A stretch of DNA of 64,000 nt from Mariniflexile litorale (GCF_031128465.2 NZ_CP155618.1:2718501-2782500); one strand, 5' to 3'. Positions 34,494 to 43,778 are shown, numbered from the stretch's first letter. Notes: a model not told the origin generated them from the letters alone. Numbers and translations: made by a program.

Positions 34494-34685
34494 TTATTTT
34501 AAATTGTCTTCTTTTTTCTTTTTTGATTTAGAATATACCATGAAAAAATTTACTAAAATCATTAAAAAAATGATAGTTAATATGGTTTTCACAATGTAAT
34601 TATCTAAAATATCTAAAAGTCCAGATATAAAAACCCCAATCACTACTACACCGCAAAGTATTAATGATTGTCTGTCACTTAACAT
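34494..34685 (-). CDS. Small two-helix membrane protein
   Basis: Sixty-three residues: LILCGVVVIGVFISGLLDIL and KTILTIIFLMILVNFFMVY are membrane helices; the tail is strongly basic (SKSKKKKEDNLK). It begins 16 bases after the purB stop, so it is likely the last gene of a purB transcript. No family recognised. Confidence 0.6.
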   Translation of the reverse strand: MLSDRQSLILCGVVVIGVFISGLLDILDNYIVKTILTIIFLMILVNFFMVYSKSKKKKEDNLK

Positions 34686-34701
34686 TTAACATGGTTTAAT
34701 T

Positions 34702-36045
34702 TTAAATTCCTGTATAATTACTAGGTGTAATACGTTTTAATTCGTCTTTTATTGTGTTAGACACCTCTAAGGTATCAATAAAATTGGAAATGGAGTCTTT
34801 ATTTATTTTTTCATTAGTGCGTGTCAACCCTTTTAAAGCTTCATAAGGGTTTGGGTAAGCCTCTCTACGTAATATGGTTTGAATCGCTTCGGCAACAACT
34901 GCCCAATTGTTTTCTAAATCTTCAGCAAATTTAGATTCATTTAGCAATAATTTACCCAATCCTTTTAAAGTAGATTTAAAACCAATCAATGTATGTCCAA
35001 AAGGAACACCAACATTTCTTAAAACAGTACTATCAGTTAAATCGCGTTGTAGTCTCGAAACAGGCAACTTAGAAGAAAGGTATTCAAAAATAGCATTAGC
35101 AATACCTAAATTACCTTCACTATTTTCAAAATCAATAGGGTTTACTTTGTGTGGCATGGCGCTACTACCAACTTCACCTGCTTTAATTCTTTGCTTGAAA
35201 TAATCCATTGACACGTAGGTCCAAATATCTCGGTTTAAATCAATTATAATGGTGTTAATACGTTTCAAGTTATCAAATAAAGCAGCCATATGGTCGTAAT
35301 GCTCTATTTGAGTTGTTGGAAACGAATGTTGCAATCCTAATTTTTCTTGAACAAATTTGCTTCCAAAGGCTTTCCAATCAATATTTGGGTAGGCAACATG
35401 ATGTGCGTTAAAATTTCCAGTAGCACCACCAAATTTAGCCGCACTAGGTATGTCGTTAAGTAAATTAAATTGCTCTTGCAATCTAACCACAAATACCTCA
35501 ATTTCTTTCCCAAGTCGTGTAGGAGATGCTGGCTGTCCGTGGGTTCTTGCTAACATAGATATAGCAGCCCAATCTTTGGATAATGATTTAAGCTTGTTTA
35601 AAATAATGCTGTATTCCGGTACGTATACATCATTCATAGCTTCCTTAATACTCAAAGGAATAGCAGTATTGTTTATGTCTTGTGAAGTTAATCCAAAGTG
35701 AATAAACTCTTTAAACTGCGATAAGCCTAAGACATCAAATTTTTCTTTTATAAAATACTCAACCGCTTTAACATCGTGGTTTGTAACACTTTCAATCTTT
35801 TTTATGGCTAGTGCATCATCACTAGTAAAGTTTTTGTAAATAGCTCTTAAATTATCAAAAACACTTGTCTTCACGTCTTTAAGTTGCGGTAAGGGAATTT
35901 CACATAACGCAATAAAATATTCTATCTCTACAAGAACACGGTATTTTATTAAAGCTTCTTCTGAGAAAAAAGGGGCTAATTCGTTTACTTTACTTCTATA
36001 TCTTCCATCAATTGGTGAGATGGCATTTAGTGGGGATAATGACAT
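34702..36045 (-). CDS. purB: Adenylosuccinate lyase
   Basis: Cleaves SAICAR to AICAR and adenylosuccinate to AMP in purine synthesis. The 447-residue sequence carries the fumarase-superfamily signature GSSAMPHKVNPIDFENSEGN, the early SPIDGRYRSKVNELAPFFSE and THGQPASPTRLGKEI with its catalytic histidine. A TATCTTTG box lies 27 bases upstream of the start. A HEAT-like gene precedes it on the same strand (36183-36746). Confidence 0.95.
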   Translation of the reverse strand: MSLSPLNAISPIDGRYRSKVNELAPFFSEEALIKYRVLVEIEYFIALCEIPLPQLKDVKTSVFDNLRAIYKNFTSDDALAIKKIESVTNHDVKAVEYFIKEKFDVLGLSQFKEFIHFGLTSQDINNTAIPLSIKEAMNDVYVPEYSIILNKLKSLSKDWAAISMLARTHGQPASPTRLGKEIEVFVVRLQEQFNLLNDIPSAAKFGGATGNFNAHHVAYPNIDWKAFGSKFVQEKLGLQHSFPTTQIEHYDHMAALFDNLKRINTIIIDLNRDIWTYVSMDYFKQRIKAGEVGSSAMPHKVNPIDFENSEGNLGIANAIFEYLSSKLPVSRLQRDLTDSTVLRNVGVPFGHTLIGFKSTLKGLGKLLLNESKFAEDLENNWAVVAEAIQTILRREAYPNPYEALKGLTRTNEKINKDSISNFIDTLEVSNTIKDELKRITPSNYTGI

Positions 36046-36071
36046 GTATTGTTTGGTTTTTTTTGAAGTTG

Positions 36072-36079
36072 CAAAGATA
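36072..36079 (-). promoter_or_regulatory. Promoter -7 box for purB
   Basis: TATCTTTG on the minus strand fits TAnnTTTG, 26 bases before the purB ATG. Confidence 0.5.
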
Positions 36080-36182
36080 TGAATTTGATTGTTGAATGAC
36101 GATTAACTATTAATGATTTTTGAAGTTTCGTTAATTAAATATTTTATATAAAATATTGATAATAAATATTATAAGTTAATTA

Positions 36183-36746
36183 CTACTTATTTAATTTTTT
36201 TAGAATGCGTTTTGCACGTACTTTATAACCAGCACTTTGCATTTGAAAATCTTGTTCTAAAATTTGAGTTAATTGTGGATGCACCCATGAATAGTTTTTT
36301 CCTAAAATAAATAATGTGTCCATGGCATACGCCTTAGCTGCAATTTTTTGGTCGCTTATCATCCAATCAAAGCAAACCTCAATAATTTGTTCTTTATGTT
36401 TTGGTTTCAATGTTTTTTTTAAAGTATTGGGGTGTTTAGAGTCATATTCTTGAGCAATAAAACAGCAAACCTTCGCTACGGGACGCACTGCAGAATCTAA
36501 ATAAACGTTTTTAATTTGGTTACAAAAAACATCCAAATAAGGTACTATAGCATAGATATAATGGTCGCATACAAATTCAAAAACCCAAGCAGCGCGACAG
36601 GATATTTTATCATCTACCCTAAACATAATGTCAATTAGTTTAGGTAATAAACTTATATCGTTTAAAACCATATGGGCGTATTTTAGTCGGTTTTTCCGTG
36701 AAGCATCTACATAATTTAATTCGTCATAAAATTCTTCTAAACTCAT
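36183..36746 (-). CDS. HEAT-repeat-like helical protein next to purB
   Basis: A 187-residue all-helical cytoplasmic protein, starting MSLEEFYDELNYVDASRKNR. Units such as ISCRAAWVFEFVCDHYI, VRPVAKVCCFIAQEY and IAAKAYAMDTLFILGKNY look like HEAT-type helical pairs. It has none of the adenylosuccinate lyase motifs. I recall that relatives in flavobacterial genomes are sometimes labelled adenylosuccinate lyase, probably because of their position beside purB; that label would be wrong here. Function unknown. Confidence 0.6.
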   Translation of the reverse strand: MSLEEFYDELNYVDASRKNRLKYAHMVLNDISLLPKLIDIMFRVDDKISCRAAWVFEFVCDHYIYAIVPYLDVFCNQIKNVYLDSAVRPVAKVCCFIAQEYDSKHPNTLKKTLKPKHKEQIIEVCFDWMISDQKIAAKAYAMDTLFILGKNYSWVHPQLTQILEQDFQMQSAGYKVRAKRILKKLNK

Positions 36747-36785
36747 ATTTTAATTTACTATTTTTAAACTCTTAATAAAATCGAC

Positions 36786-37259
36786 ATGAAAATAATAAAA
36801 AAGATCTTCTTATTCTTGCTAATTATACTAGTTATTGCGCAATTTTTTGGGCCAGAAAAAAATGAAGGTGATTTAGCGTCTATTGATGCTTTTTTAGCTG
36901 AGACAAATCCCCCAGAAGATGTAAAACTTATTTTAAAAGAAACTTGTTACGATTGTCATAGTGATGTAACTAGATACCCTTGGTATAATAAGATTACACC
37001 AGTGAATTATTGGCTAAATCATCATGTTAAGGATGGAAAAAAACATTTTAATTTTTCAAATTGGGAAGGGAATTCGATAAAACGTAAAGATCATAAATTC
37101 GAAGAGTTGATTGAAATGGTAGAAGATAAAGAAATGCCATTAGAATCGTATACCTGGACACACTCTGAAGCGAAACTTACCGATGCACAAATTGCATCAG
37201 TCATTGATTGGGCAAAAAAAGTGCGTTTTACTTACAGTTTGATGCCTAAACCAGAGTAA
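36786..37259 (+). CDS. Haem-binding domain protein
   Basis: A 157-residue protein with one N-terminal membrane helix (IFLFLLIILVIAQFF) and a c-type haem motif CYDCH (C-x-x-C-H) near residue 57 within ETCYDCHSDVTRYPWYNKI. The rest, including WLNHHVKDGKKHFNFSNW and KEMPLESYTWTHSEAKL, matches the Haem_bd family common in Bacteroidota. It should be anchored in the inner membrane and facing the periplasm, with a possible electron-transfer role. Confidence 0.85.
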   Translation: MKIIKKIFLFLLIILVIAQFFGPEKNEGDLASIDAFLAETNPPEDVKLILKETCYDCHSDVTRYPWYNKITPVNYWLNHHVKDGKKHFNFSNWEGNSIKRKDHKFEELIEMVEDKEMPLESYTWTHSEAKLTDAQIASVIDWAKKVRFTYSLMPKPE

Positions 37260-37331
37260 CTCTAAAATCCCGAGAAAAATTTTAAGCGGTATTTGGAATT
37301 TGTTTTTTAAACATTATTGTTTCAAACTTTT

Positions 37332-38579
37332 ATGAAGAAAAAAATATTAGTCATTGGTTTTGTATGGCCAGAACCCAAAAGTTCTGCGGCAGGAAGCAGA
37401 ATGATGCAATTGATTTATTTTTTTCAATCACAAAATTATCAAATTACATTTGCGAGTCCTTGTGCCAAAAGTGATAATGCATTCGATTTAACAACGCTAG
37501 GAGTCCATCAAGTTACGATAGAACTTAATAACGTCAGCTTTGATGCTTTTGTAAAAGAACTGAATCCAAATATTGTATTGTTCGACCGTTTTATGATGGA
37601 AGAACAATTTGGATGGCGCGTTGCAGAACAATGTCCTGATGCTTTACGAATTTTAGATACAGAAGATTTACATAGTTTACGAAAAGGAAGACATCAAGCA
37701 TTTAAAGATGGAAAACCTTTTGATACGTCATATTTATTCAATGATATGGCAAATAGAGAAATAGCCAGTATATATAGAAGTGATTTAAGTTTGATTATTT
37801 CAGAAGCTGAAATGAATATTCTTAAAAATGATTTTAAAGTTCCTGACGATTTATTGATTTATTTACCATTTATGTTGGATGGTGTTTCAGAAGAAAATAT
37901 ACCTCAATTTCCAAAATTTGAAGACAGAAACCATTTTATAACTATTGGGAATTTTCTGCATGAACCCAATTACAATTCGGTGTTGTATTTAAAAGAAACC
38001 ATTTGGCCATTAATAAGGAAGCAATTAACTAATGCCGAATTACACATTTATGGCGCATATGCTTCTCAAAAAATAACTCAGCTTCATAACCAAAAAGAAG
38101 GTTTTTTAACAAAAGGATTTGCTAAGGATGCAAATGAAGTGATGCAGCAAGCCAAAGTATGTTTAGCACCCATTCGGTTTGGAGCAGGTTTAAAAGGGAA
38201 GTTGGTAGATGCCATGCAAAACGGTACCCCTTGCGTTATAACAAGCGTTGGGGCAGAAGGTATGTTTGGAGATTTGGATGCTAATGGATTTGTTGAAGAT
38301 GCTCCTGAAGATTTTGTAAACAAAGCCGTTCGACTATATCAAGATGGAAAGCTTTGGAAAGAAAAACAATTAAATGGATTTCAAATAATAAACAATCGTT
38401 TCAATAAAGTAGAATTTCAACAAAAATTAGCTTCCATTGTTGCTGAAACAACTCAACAACTTCACAACAAACGTCTTAACAACTTTACAGGGCATATGCT
38501 TCAACATCATGCGCTACAAAGCACCAAGTTTATGAGTAAATGGATTGAGGAAAAAAACACCTCTGCTGGTAAAATTTAA
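37332..38579 (+). CDS. Glycosyltransferase (GT4-like)
   Basis: A 415-residue protein of GT-B fold, starting at ATG 37332 (MKKKILVIGFVWPEPKSSAA); an upstream TTG is unlikely. The C-terminal half has the donor-binding features of GT4 enzymes: GNFLHEPNYNSVLYL, LHIYGAYASQKI, FAKDANEVMQQAKVCLAPI and GAGLKGKLVDAMQNGTPCV. The acceptor is unknown; the gene is not in a polysaccharide cluster. Its stop touches the stop of the oppositely oriented reductase. Confidence 0.82.
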   Translation: MKKKILVIGFVWPEPKSSAAGSRMMQLIYFFQSQNYQITFASPCAKSDNAFDLTTLGVHQVTIELNNVSFDAFVKELNPNIVLFDRFMMEEQFGWRVAEQCPDALRILDTEDLHSLRKGRHQAFKDGKPFDTSYLFNDMANREIASIYRSDLSLIISEAEMNILKNDFKVPDDLLIYLPFMLDGVSEENIPQFPKFEDRNHFITIGNFLHEPNYNSVLYLKETIWPLIRKQLTNAELHIYGAYASQKITQLHNQKEGFLTKGFAKDANEVMQQAKVCLAPIRFGAGLKGKLVDAMQNGTPCVITSVGAEGMFGDLDANGFVEDAPEDFVNKAVRLYQDGKLWKEKQLNGFQIINNRFNKVEFQQKLASIVAETTQQLHNKRLNNFTGHMLQHHALQSTKFMSKWIEEKNTSAGKI

Positions 38580-39314
38580 CTACCTATATTCTGGGTTTTC
38601 AAAATTCCAACGTTTACCATTATCCCATGCTTCTCTTGAGTTTCCATACGCTGAATAACCTCCATATTGTTTTATCATAGTAGCGAGATGTAAAAGATTG
38701 TAAGTCATGAAAGTGGTGTTTCTGTTGGTGAAGGCACTGTTTTTAGCATCGCTTTCTTCATCTAAATAACTGGGTCCTGGACCTACTTCTCCAATCCAAC
38801 CACAATCTGCTTGTGGAGGAATAGAATAACCCACATGTTGCATAGCATATAGCATACCCATGGCACAATGTTTTATGCCATCTTCATTTCCTGTAATAAC
38901 ACAGCCAGCCACTTTATCATAAAACAAATATTGACCTTTGTTGTTTGTCTTTCCACTCATAGCGTATATACGTTCGATAAACTTTTGTGCAACAGATGAT
39001 TTTTCACCTAACCAAATAGGGGTGCCTAAAATTAATATATCGGCATCAAAAATACGTTTAAAAAGCGTTGGCCATTCGTCGGTTTTTGCACCATATTCTG
39101 TCATGTCTGGATAAACACCATAAGCGACAACATGATCGACAAAACGGATTTCGTCAACCGAGACACCTTCTTTTTTCATGATGTTCGTCGAAACATCCAT
39201 TAAGCCTTTGGTATTACTTTTTTCTGGAGATTTTTTAAGGGTACAGTTTACGTAAATTGCTTTTAAATTGGAGAAATTAGGTTTTTGCATCGCTTTGAAA
39301 TTTAGATCAGTCAT
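38580..39314 (-). CDS. Flavodoxin-fold NAD(P)H-dependent oxidoreductase
   Basis: A 244-residue protein of the FMN reductase/flavodoxin-like fold: LKAIYVNCTLKKSPEKSNTK at the N-terminal phosphate loop, ADILILGTPIWLGEKSSVAQ over the flavin, and CAMGMLYAMQHVGYSIPPQA. It is likely a soluble flavin-dependent reductase of a quinone or other small molecule. A later ATG (residue 9) is also possible as start. It is monocistronic and directly abuts the glycosyltransferase gene. Confidence 0.8.
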   Translation of the reverse strand: MTDLNFKAMQKPNFSNLKAIYVNCTLKKSPEKSNTKGLMDVSTNIMKKEGVSVDEIRFVDHVVAYGVYPDMTEYGAKTDEWPTLFKRIFDADILILGTPIWLGEKSSVAQKFIERIYAMSGKTNNKGQYLFYDKVAGCVITGNEDGIKHCAMGMLYAMQHVGYSIPPQADCGWIGEVGPGPSYLDEESDAKNSAFTNRNTTFMTYNLLHLATMIKQYGGYSAYGNSREAWDNGKRWNFENPEYR

Positions 39315-39380
39315 GGAAAAATATGACTTGTTTCTCTACAAGTTAAAACAAATAATTGGGCTAGAAGAATTGATAAACTA

Positions 39381-40070
39381 TTAATTAGCGGTTTCAATTG
39401 ATAGCGTTAAAACTTTTTCTATTTGAAGCAAAGCCAGATCTATAACACGATTATTTGACTGGATTTTTTGGTGCAAAATGGAAAGTTCGGTACACGCAAT
39501 TAATATATGTGTTTGTTTTGAATAGTGATTAATAAGGGTTTTATATTTTTCAATATCTTGAAATGTTTCTGTACGATTATAAATTTTTTGTCTTAAAGTG
39601 TCAAAGGCTTCTATATCTTCAGCCTTTGGAATATAGGTTTGGATGTATTCTTCTTTAAGTTGTGCAGAAATATAGCTTCCTTCCATGGAATATTTAGATC
39701 CAATGATAGTCACATTTTCTATCTCATTATTTTTAATAAAATCAATGACTAATTTTATAGGATGTAGGATAGGATGTTTTAATTGAGCGCTGTCATAAGT
39801 TTGATGCAAAGTAATGTTTGGAATGATGCAGTGGTTTATAGGAAATGTAAATAAGTGATTCAAATACAGGGTTAGTTGTGGAACTAATACATCAAACCTA
39901 TCAGGTAAAAACGGATTGATGGTATTAAAATCAATATTATAAAGTAGGCAGGGGAAGGTGTGGTAATTACCCAATTGTTTTTGATACCTGGTGTTTAGCT
40001 CTTCTATATAAAATAAGGTGCTTCTGCTACCCAGACCTAAAATGGCAATTTGTGGGTTTTCAGGGTTCAA
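39381..40070 (-). CDS. Aspartate/glutamate racemase-family protein in an egt operon
   Basis: A 229-residue protein of the Asp/Glu racemase superfamily: ILGLGSRSTLFYIEEL, the mid motif GSKYSMEGSYISAQL and IACTELSIL. The second catalytic cysteine is present (Cys193) but the first, normally in a C-N-T-x-H context, is Asn85 (PNITLH). Single-cysteine members include arylmalonate decarboxylase, so racemization is not assured. The ATG overlaps the egtD stop by 4 bases, coupling it to ergothioneine-type genes. Its role there is unknown; a lyase or a D-amino-acid function are both guesses. Confidence 0.7.
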   Translation of the reverse strand: MNPENPQIAILGLGSRSTLFYIEELNTRYQKQLGNYHTFPCLLYNIDFNTINPFLPDRFDVLVPQLTLYLNHLFTFPINHCIIPNITLHQTYDSAQLKHPILHPIKLVIDFIKNNEIENVTIIGSKYSMEGSYISAQLKEEYIQTYIPKAEDIEAFDTLRQKIYNRTETFQDIEKYKTLINHYSKQTHILIACTELSILHQKIQSNNRVIDLALLQIEKVLTLSIETAN

Positions 40071-41077
40071 TGGTTTGATTTATTTAAGATGTAATCTGCA
40101 AAGTAATTTTTTGAATCTGTTAATTTGTCTTTTACATTCAAATCGGTGTGTTCTAAAATATGTTCTAAAATGCTGTCGTTATATTTTCTTGATATTTCGG
40201 TATGAATAGTTTCATTTTTATAAAAATTAAAAGTCATATCAAGTACTTTAATTCTAACAGTTTGGTCTATTTTGCTTACTAAAAAACTTTCGGCAATACC
40301 TTCTTCTTCGTTATATTTGGGGGAATGAGTAAAGGCGTTTAAATCAAAATCAGCGTCCAATTCTCTGTTCATACGCGCTAATATATTCAAATTGAATTGT
40401 TTTGTGATGCCTTGTTCATCATTATAAGCAGGTAGCACGATGTCTTCAGATTTTATCAAGTCGATACCCAATACAATTTTGTCGTTTTTATGTAACGTGT
40501 TACTAAGTTTAAGCATGAATTTTCTAGCTTGATCATCGTTTAAATTTCCAATATTAGAACCTAAAAAGAGTATGACTTTTGGTTTTGGCAACGTTTTAAT
40601 ATCCTCCAGCACATGAAAATAATCACCTTGTTTTGTTTCTATAGACAGATGCGGTAGTTCTTCATTTAAGGATGTTTCTAAATTGTTTAAAGCATTTTGT
40701 GAAATATCCACGGGGATGAACGTAAACTGATAATTTTCCCGATCTAAATACTTTAAAAGTTCTTTGGTTTTCATGCCATCGCCTGCGCCTAATTCAATAA
40801 GATCAAAATCAGTGTTTTTATTGATATCCAATCCATGCACCAATGCTTCGGTTTTATTCTTGAAAATATCATATTCTGAATTGGTTAAATAATATTCAGG
40901 CATGTTCATGATTTTGACAAACAAAGCATCTCCTTTTTTATCATAAAAATATTTAGAAGATAAAAATTTTGGATGGCTACTGAGTCCTTTAAGAACATCC
41001 ATTTTGAATAGTGAGTTAAAAGTTTTTGACTCACTATTTATTGTTTTTTTTACGGAAGTTTCAATATTATTTATCAT
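40067..41077 (-). CDS. egtD: L-histidine N(alpha)-methyltransferase
   Basis: A 336-residue SAM enzyme that trimethylates histidine to hercynine, the first step of ergothioneine synthesis. Signatures: SSKYFYDKKGDALFVKIMN and MPEYYLTNSEYDIF, SAM-binding LIELGAGDGMKTKELL, FLGSNIGNLN, and PAYNDEQGITKQFNLNIL that lines the histidine site. It lies three bases after egtB and overlaps the racemase-like gene by 4 bases: a tight three-gene operon in the order egtB-egtD-racemase-like. Confidence 0.92.
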   Translation of the reverse strand: MINNIETSVKKTINSESKTFNSLFKMDVLKGLSSHPKFLSSKYFYDKKGDALFVKIMNMPEYYLTNSEYDIFKNKTEALVHGLDINKNTDFDLIELGAGDGMKTKELLKYLDRENYQFTFIPVDISQNALNNLETSLNEELPHLSIETKQGDYFHVLEDIKTLPKPKVILFLGSNIGNLNDDQARKFMLKLSNTLHKNDKIVLGIDLIKSEDIVLPAYNDEQGITKQFNLNILARMNRELDADFDLNAFTHSPKYNEEEGIAESFLVSKIDQTVRIKVLDMTFNFYKNETIHTEISRKYNDSILEHILEHTDLNVKDKLTDSKNYFADYILNKSNH

Positions 41078-41080
41078 AAG

Positions 41081-42226
41081 TTATTTAGCTAATCGAATGC
41101 CAGAAAATTGCCAGCGTGTATTCGGTTGAAAAAAATTGCGATAGGTATTTCTGCTGTGGTTTTTTGAAGTAGCGGTTGATGCACCACGCAATACCATTTG
41201 GTTGCTCATAAATTTCCCATTATATTCTCCTATGGCACCTTCTGCTATTTTAAATTGGGGATAGGGCAAATAAGCTGAATTTGTCCATTCCCAACGCTCT
41301 CCCCATACCAATTGTTTAGAGGCAACTTCCCATTCAAATTCTGTGGGAAGTCTGCAGCCAGCCCATTGCGCAAATGCAAATGCTTCGTAATAAGATATGT
41401 GGGTTATGGAATGGTCTGGATCAACAGGTTGAAGACCTGAAAGCGTATAATGATGCCATAAACTTTCTTTTTGTTTCCAATAAAGGGGTGTTTTAATTTT
41501 TTGGTTTTGGATCCAATCCCAACCTTCATCTAGCCAATAGTCTGGGTTGTTATAACCGTCATCATTCATAAAGTCAATATATTCGGCATTGGTAACCAGG
41601 CTTTTTGAAATTTCAAAGGATTCTAAAAATACGCGATGCCTTCCCAGTTCATTGTCAAAACAAAAACCATCTCCTTTATAACCTATTTGAAAAATACCTT
41701 CTTCTACTGATAGCCAGCCAGCATCCGGAGAGGTATTATCAATTAAATTTCTGTTCCAAAATTTAGGATAGGTAGGATTATGGGAAAAGGTATATTTTAA
41801 ATCAGTCAAAATCAATTCTTGATGTTGCTGTTCATGATTGATTCCTAAAATAGTTAGCTTCCATAGATTCTCAGACGTTTCTTGTTTAAGTAATTCAGAC
41901 ATATGAGCATCAACGTGGGCTCGGTATTCAAAAATAGTTTGATGATTGGGGCGGGTTATTAAGCCCCTGTTTTCACGTTTCAGGCGTTCGCCCAAACTGT
42001 TGTAATAACTATTGAATAAATAACCATAAGAATCATCGAACACTTTATAGTTGGGAAGAAATTCTTTTAAAATCATTTCTTCAAAAAACCAAGTTGTATG
42101 CGCTATGTGCCATTTTGGAGGACTCGAAAATACTGCCGATTGAGGGGTATAATCTTCTGGCTGTAAATGTTTACAGAGTTGCTCGGTATAGTGGCGTGTA
42201 TCTAAATAGTGCTCAAGAATCGTCAT
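41081..42226 (-). CDS. egtB: Hercynine oxygenase / sulfoxide synthase EgtB
   Basis: A 381-residue non-haem iron enzyme that joins hercynine to a thiol compound with O2. The N-terminal DinB-like domain holds the likely iron ligands His43 (WHIAHTTWFFEE) and His131/His135 (INHEQQHQE); the C-terminal half is a formylglycine-generating-enzyme-like domain (GYKGDGFCFDNELGRHRV, AGCRLPTEFEWEVA, LRGASTATSKNHSRNTYR). Whether it uses cysteine or gamma-glutamylcysteine is not visible; no egtA, egtC or egtE is nearby. A -33/-7 promoter is placed so close that the mRNA would be nearly leaderless. Confidence 0.9.
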   Translation of the reverse strand: MTILEHYLDTRHYTEQLCKHLQPEDYTPQSAVFSSPPKWHIAHTTWFFEEMILKEFLPNYKVFDDSYGYLFNSYYNSLGERLKRENRGLITRPNHQTIFEYRAHVDAHMSELLKQETSENLWKLTILGINHEQQHQELILTDLKYTFSHNPTYPKFWNRNLIDNTSPDAGWLSVEEGIFQIGYKGDGFCFDNELGRHRVFLESFEISKSLVTNAEYIDFMNDDGYNNPDYWLDEGWDWIQNQKIKTPLYWKQKESLWHHYTLSGLQPVDPDHSITHISYYEAFAFAQWAGCRLPTEFEWEVASKQLVWGERWEWTNSAYLPYPQFKIAEGAIGEYNGKFMSNQMVLRGASTATSKNHSRNTYRNFFQPNTRWQFSGIRLAK

Positions 42227-42233
42227 ATAGTAA

Positions 42234-42266
42234 CAAATATACCAATGATTTATTCAGATGTGCCAA
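42234..42266 (-). promoter_or_regulatory. Promoter of the egtBD operon
   Basis: On the minus strand TTG (42266-42264), 22 bases, TATATTTG (42241-42234). Transcription would start about two or three bases before the egtB ATG at 42226. Confidence 0.55.
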
Positions 42267-42533
42267 TGATTAATGGTTCAATTTTAATCAGTTTGGATAA
42301 AATTTTAACTCAATTAAATTTCCGTATTACTATGTTTAAAATTATAGCACTTAAATATTTTAATTGGATACAGGAAGTGTAAATGACTATTTGCTAATTA
42401 TACGAAAACATTATTTCTCGTTTATACTAGCTTGAATGTTTCAGGGAATGATGGCAAGAATGTAATATCAGGCTATGTAAATATTAATTTTATAAGTAAA
42501 TTTATAAAAGAAAAGAATATGACAGATTAAATA
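42267..42533. other. Gene-free stretch upstream of egtB
   Basis: AT-rich sequence between the egtB promoter and the stop of the lipoprotein gene. I see no ORF of note, no terminator and no clear repeat. Confidence 0.5.
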
Positions 42534-43097
42534 CTAGCTTGCGATAGTCAACCACTCAAAACTTGAAATTTGTATTCCAAAAGTACAATCATCTTGACAG
42601 CCATTTGGGATATGATAACAGTTTTTTATAAGATTATTGTCATCAACATTAAATGTAATGCTGTTTGAATCTGCATCAACAGATAAATACTTGCTCAAAC
42701 AGGTGTCATAAAGCGCATCAATTATAACCGCTGCTGCTCCCGAATCATGGCTGTTTAAAGTTTTTATATTTTCAGTGTACGATTCAAAAACCACTCTATT
42801 TTCATATCCAACATAGTTATTATTGTCATCATAGATTGAATAGGCTTCATAAATTCTTGAAGTAACAGTGCCATTAATAACTGTTATTGTGGTATTGCTA
42901 CCAAACCCAAAAACAGAACCAGAAGTTATAGTATATTTATAAGAATTTCCATGAGTTTCTTTTAAGGTATTCCAAGCGCTTAAACTCGATTTATAGGCCG
43001 CAATACTTTTCGTTTTTGAAGAATCGTTTGTGTCGCAACTTAAATTAAGGGCAAAAAAAAAGGTAATAAAAATTAATAGAATCAGTTTCTGTTTCAT
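42534..43097 (-). CDS. Lipoprotein of unknown function
   Basis: A 187-residue protein with a lipoprotein signal (FITFFFALNLSCD, cysteine near 21). The next part, SLSAWNTLKETHGNSYKYTI, followed by a beta-rich segment with ITVINGTVTSRIYE, is reminiscent of DUF6174-type lipoproteins that present a small beta domain; the match is weak. Four cysteines in the C-terminal third (CLSKY, NCYHIPNGCQDDC) could form disulfides or bind metal. No operon partner; it is followed by the egt region. Confidence 0.55.
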   Translation of the reverse strand: MKQKLILLIFITFFFALNLSCDTNDSSKTKSIAAYKSSLSAWNTLKETHGNSYKYTITSGSVFGFGSNTTITVINGTVTSRIYEAYSIYDDNNNYVGYENRVVFESYTENIKTLNSHDSGAAAVIIDALYDTCLSKYLSVDADSNSITFNVDDNNLIKNCYHIPNGCQDDCTFGIQISSFEWLTIAS

Positions 43098-43153
43098 GTT
43101 AGTTTTTATTACCTAGATGTGAAAAGTGCGAAAAGGTTGCGTTGAAGTTTTAA

Positions 43154-43600
43154 TTAAGCTTCTACTTCGCTTTTCTTGATTTTTCTATAAGTAAACGAAT
43201 TGAAAATATTTCGTTTTGCAAAACGTGTCATCTTATCAGATTGACAAAGTTTAATATATAAAGCTTTATTCACGCCAAAAAACTCGTAAGTATTGCCATC
43301 TAAAAAAGTAACTTCTAAAAGTAACCCTTTATGTTGCCAATCAATGATAGCATAATTGATAGTTTCATTGTACTCATCTAAATTAGCAGCTTTAGTTTCT
43401 GGTGCAATGCTTACTAAAAAATGGTAGCCATCAATAATTTTTCTACTCATTAATTCAGCTTCAATAGCTTTTTCATCACCAGCTTGAAACTTATCAGGAT
43501 GCCACTCTTTTACTAAATTTCTATAAGTGGTTTTTAATTGTTTAAGTGTCATGTCATTTTCAACACTAAACATTTTTTTATATTCGTTAATACGTTTCAT
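43154..43600 (-). CDS. J-domain protein with KTSC domain
   Basis: A 148-residue protein: an N-terminal J domain (LKQLKTTYRNLVKEWHPDKF, with the essential HPD), then a KTSC domain (VTFLDGNTYEFFGVNKALY, ending AKRNIFNSFTYRKI). J domains stimulate DnaK; KTSC domains are small and often associated with RNA or lysyl-tRNA-related proteins, with unclear function. Not adjacent to dnaK or dnaJ. It diverges from the ABC-F gene. Confidence 0.82.
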   Translation of the reverse strand: MKRINEYKKMFSVENDMTLKQLKTTYRNLVKEWHPDKFQAGDEKAIEAELMSRKIIDGYHFLVSIAPETKAANLDEYNETINYAIIDWQHKGLLLEVTFLDGNTYEFFGVNKALYIKLCQSDKMTRFAKRNIFNSFTYRKIKKSEVEA

Positions 43601-43751
43601 TATAAGCTTTTTTTTGAAATAAGGCGCGAAGATACTCTTTTTTAAGATACTAGGTATCAGATAAAATACAAAAGATAGTAAGATTAAAATGAATATTATT
43701 TTGTGGTGCCTAAAATCTCATGTCTGATATCTAAAATCTAACTTCTTTTCA

Positions 43752-43759
43752 TAGCTTTG
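43752..43759 (+). promoter_or_regulatory. Promoter -7 box for the ABC-F gene
   Basis: TAGCTTTG fits TAnnTTTG, 19 bases before the ATG at 43779. Confidence 0.5.
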
Positions 43760-43778
43760 CCACTTTAAAAAAATAACT

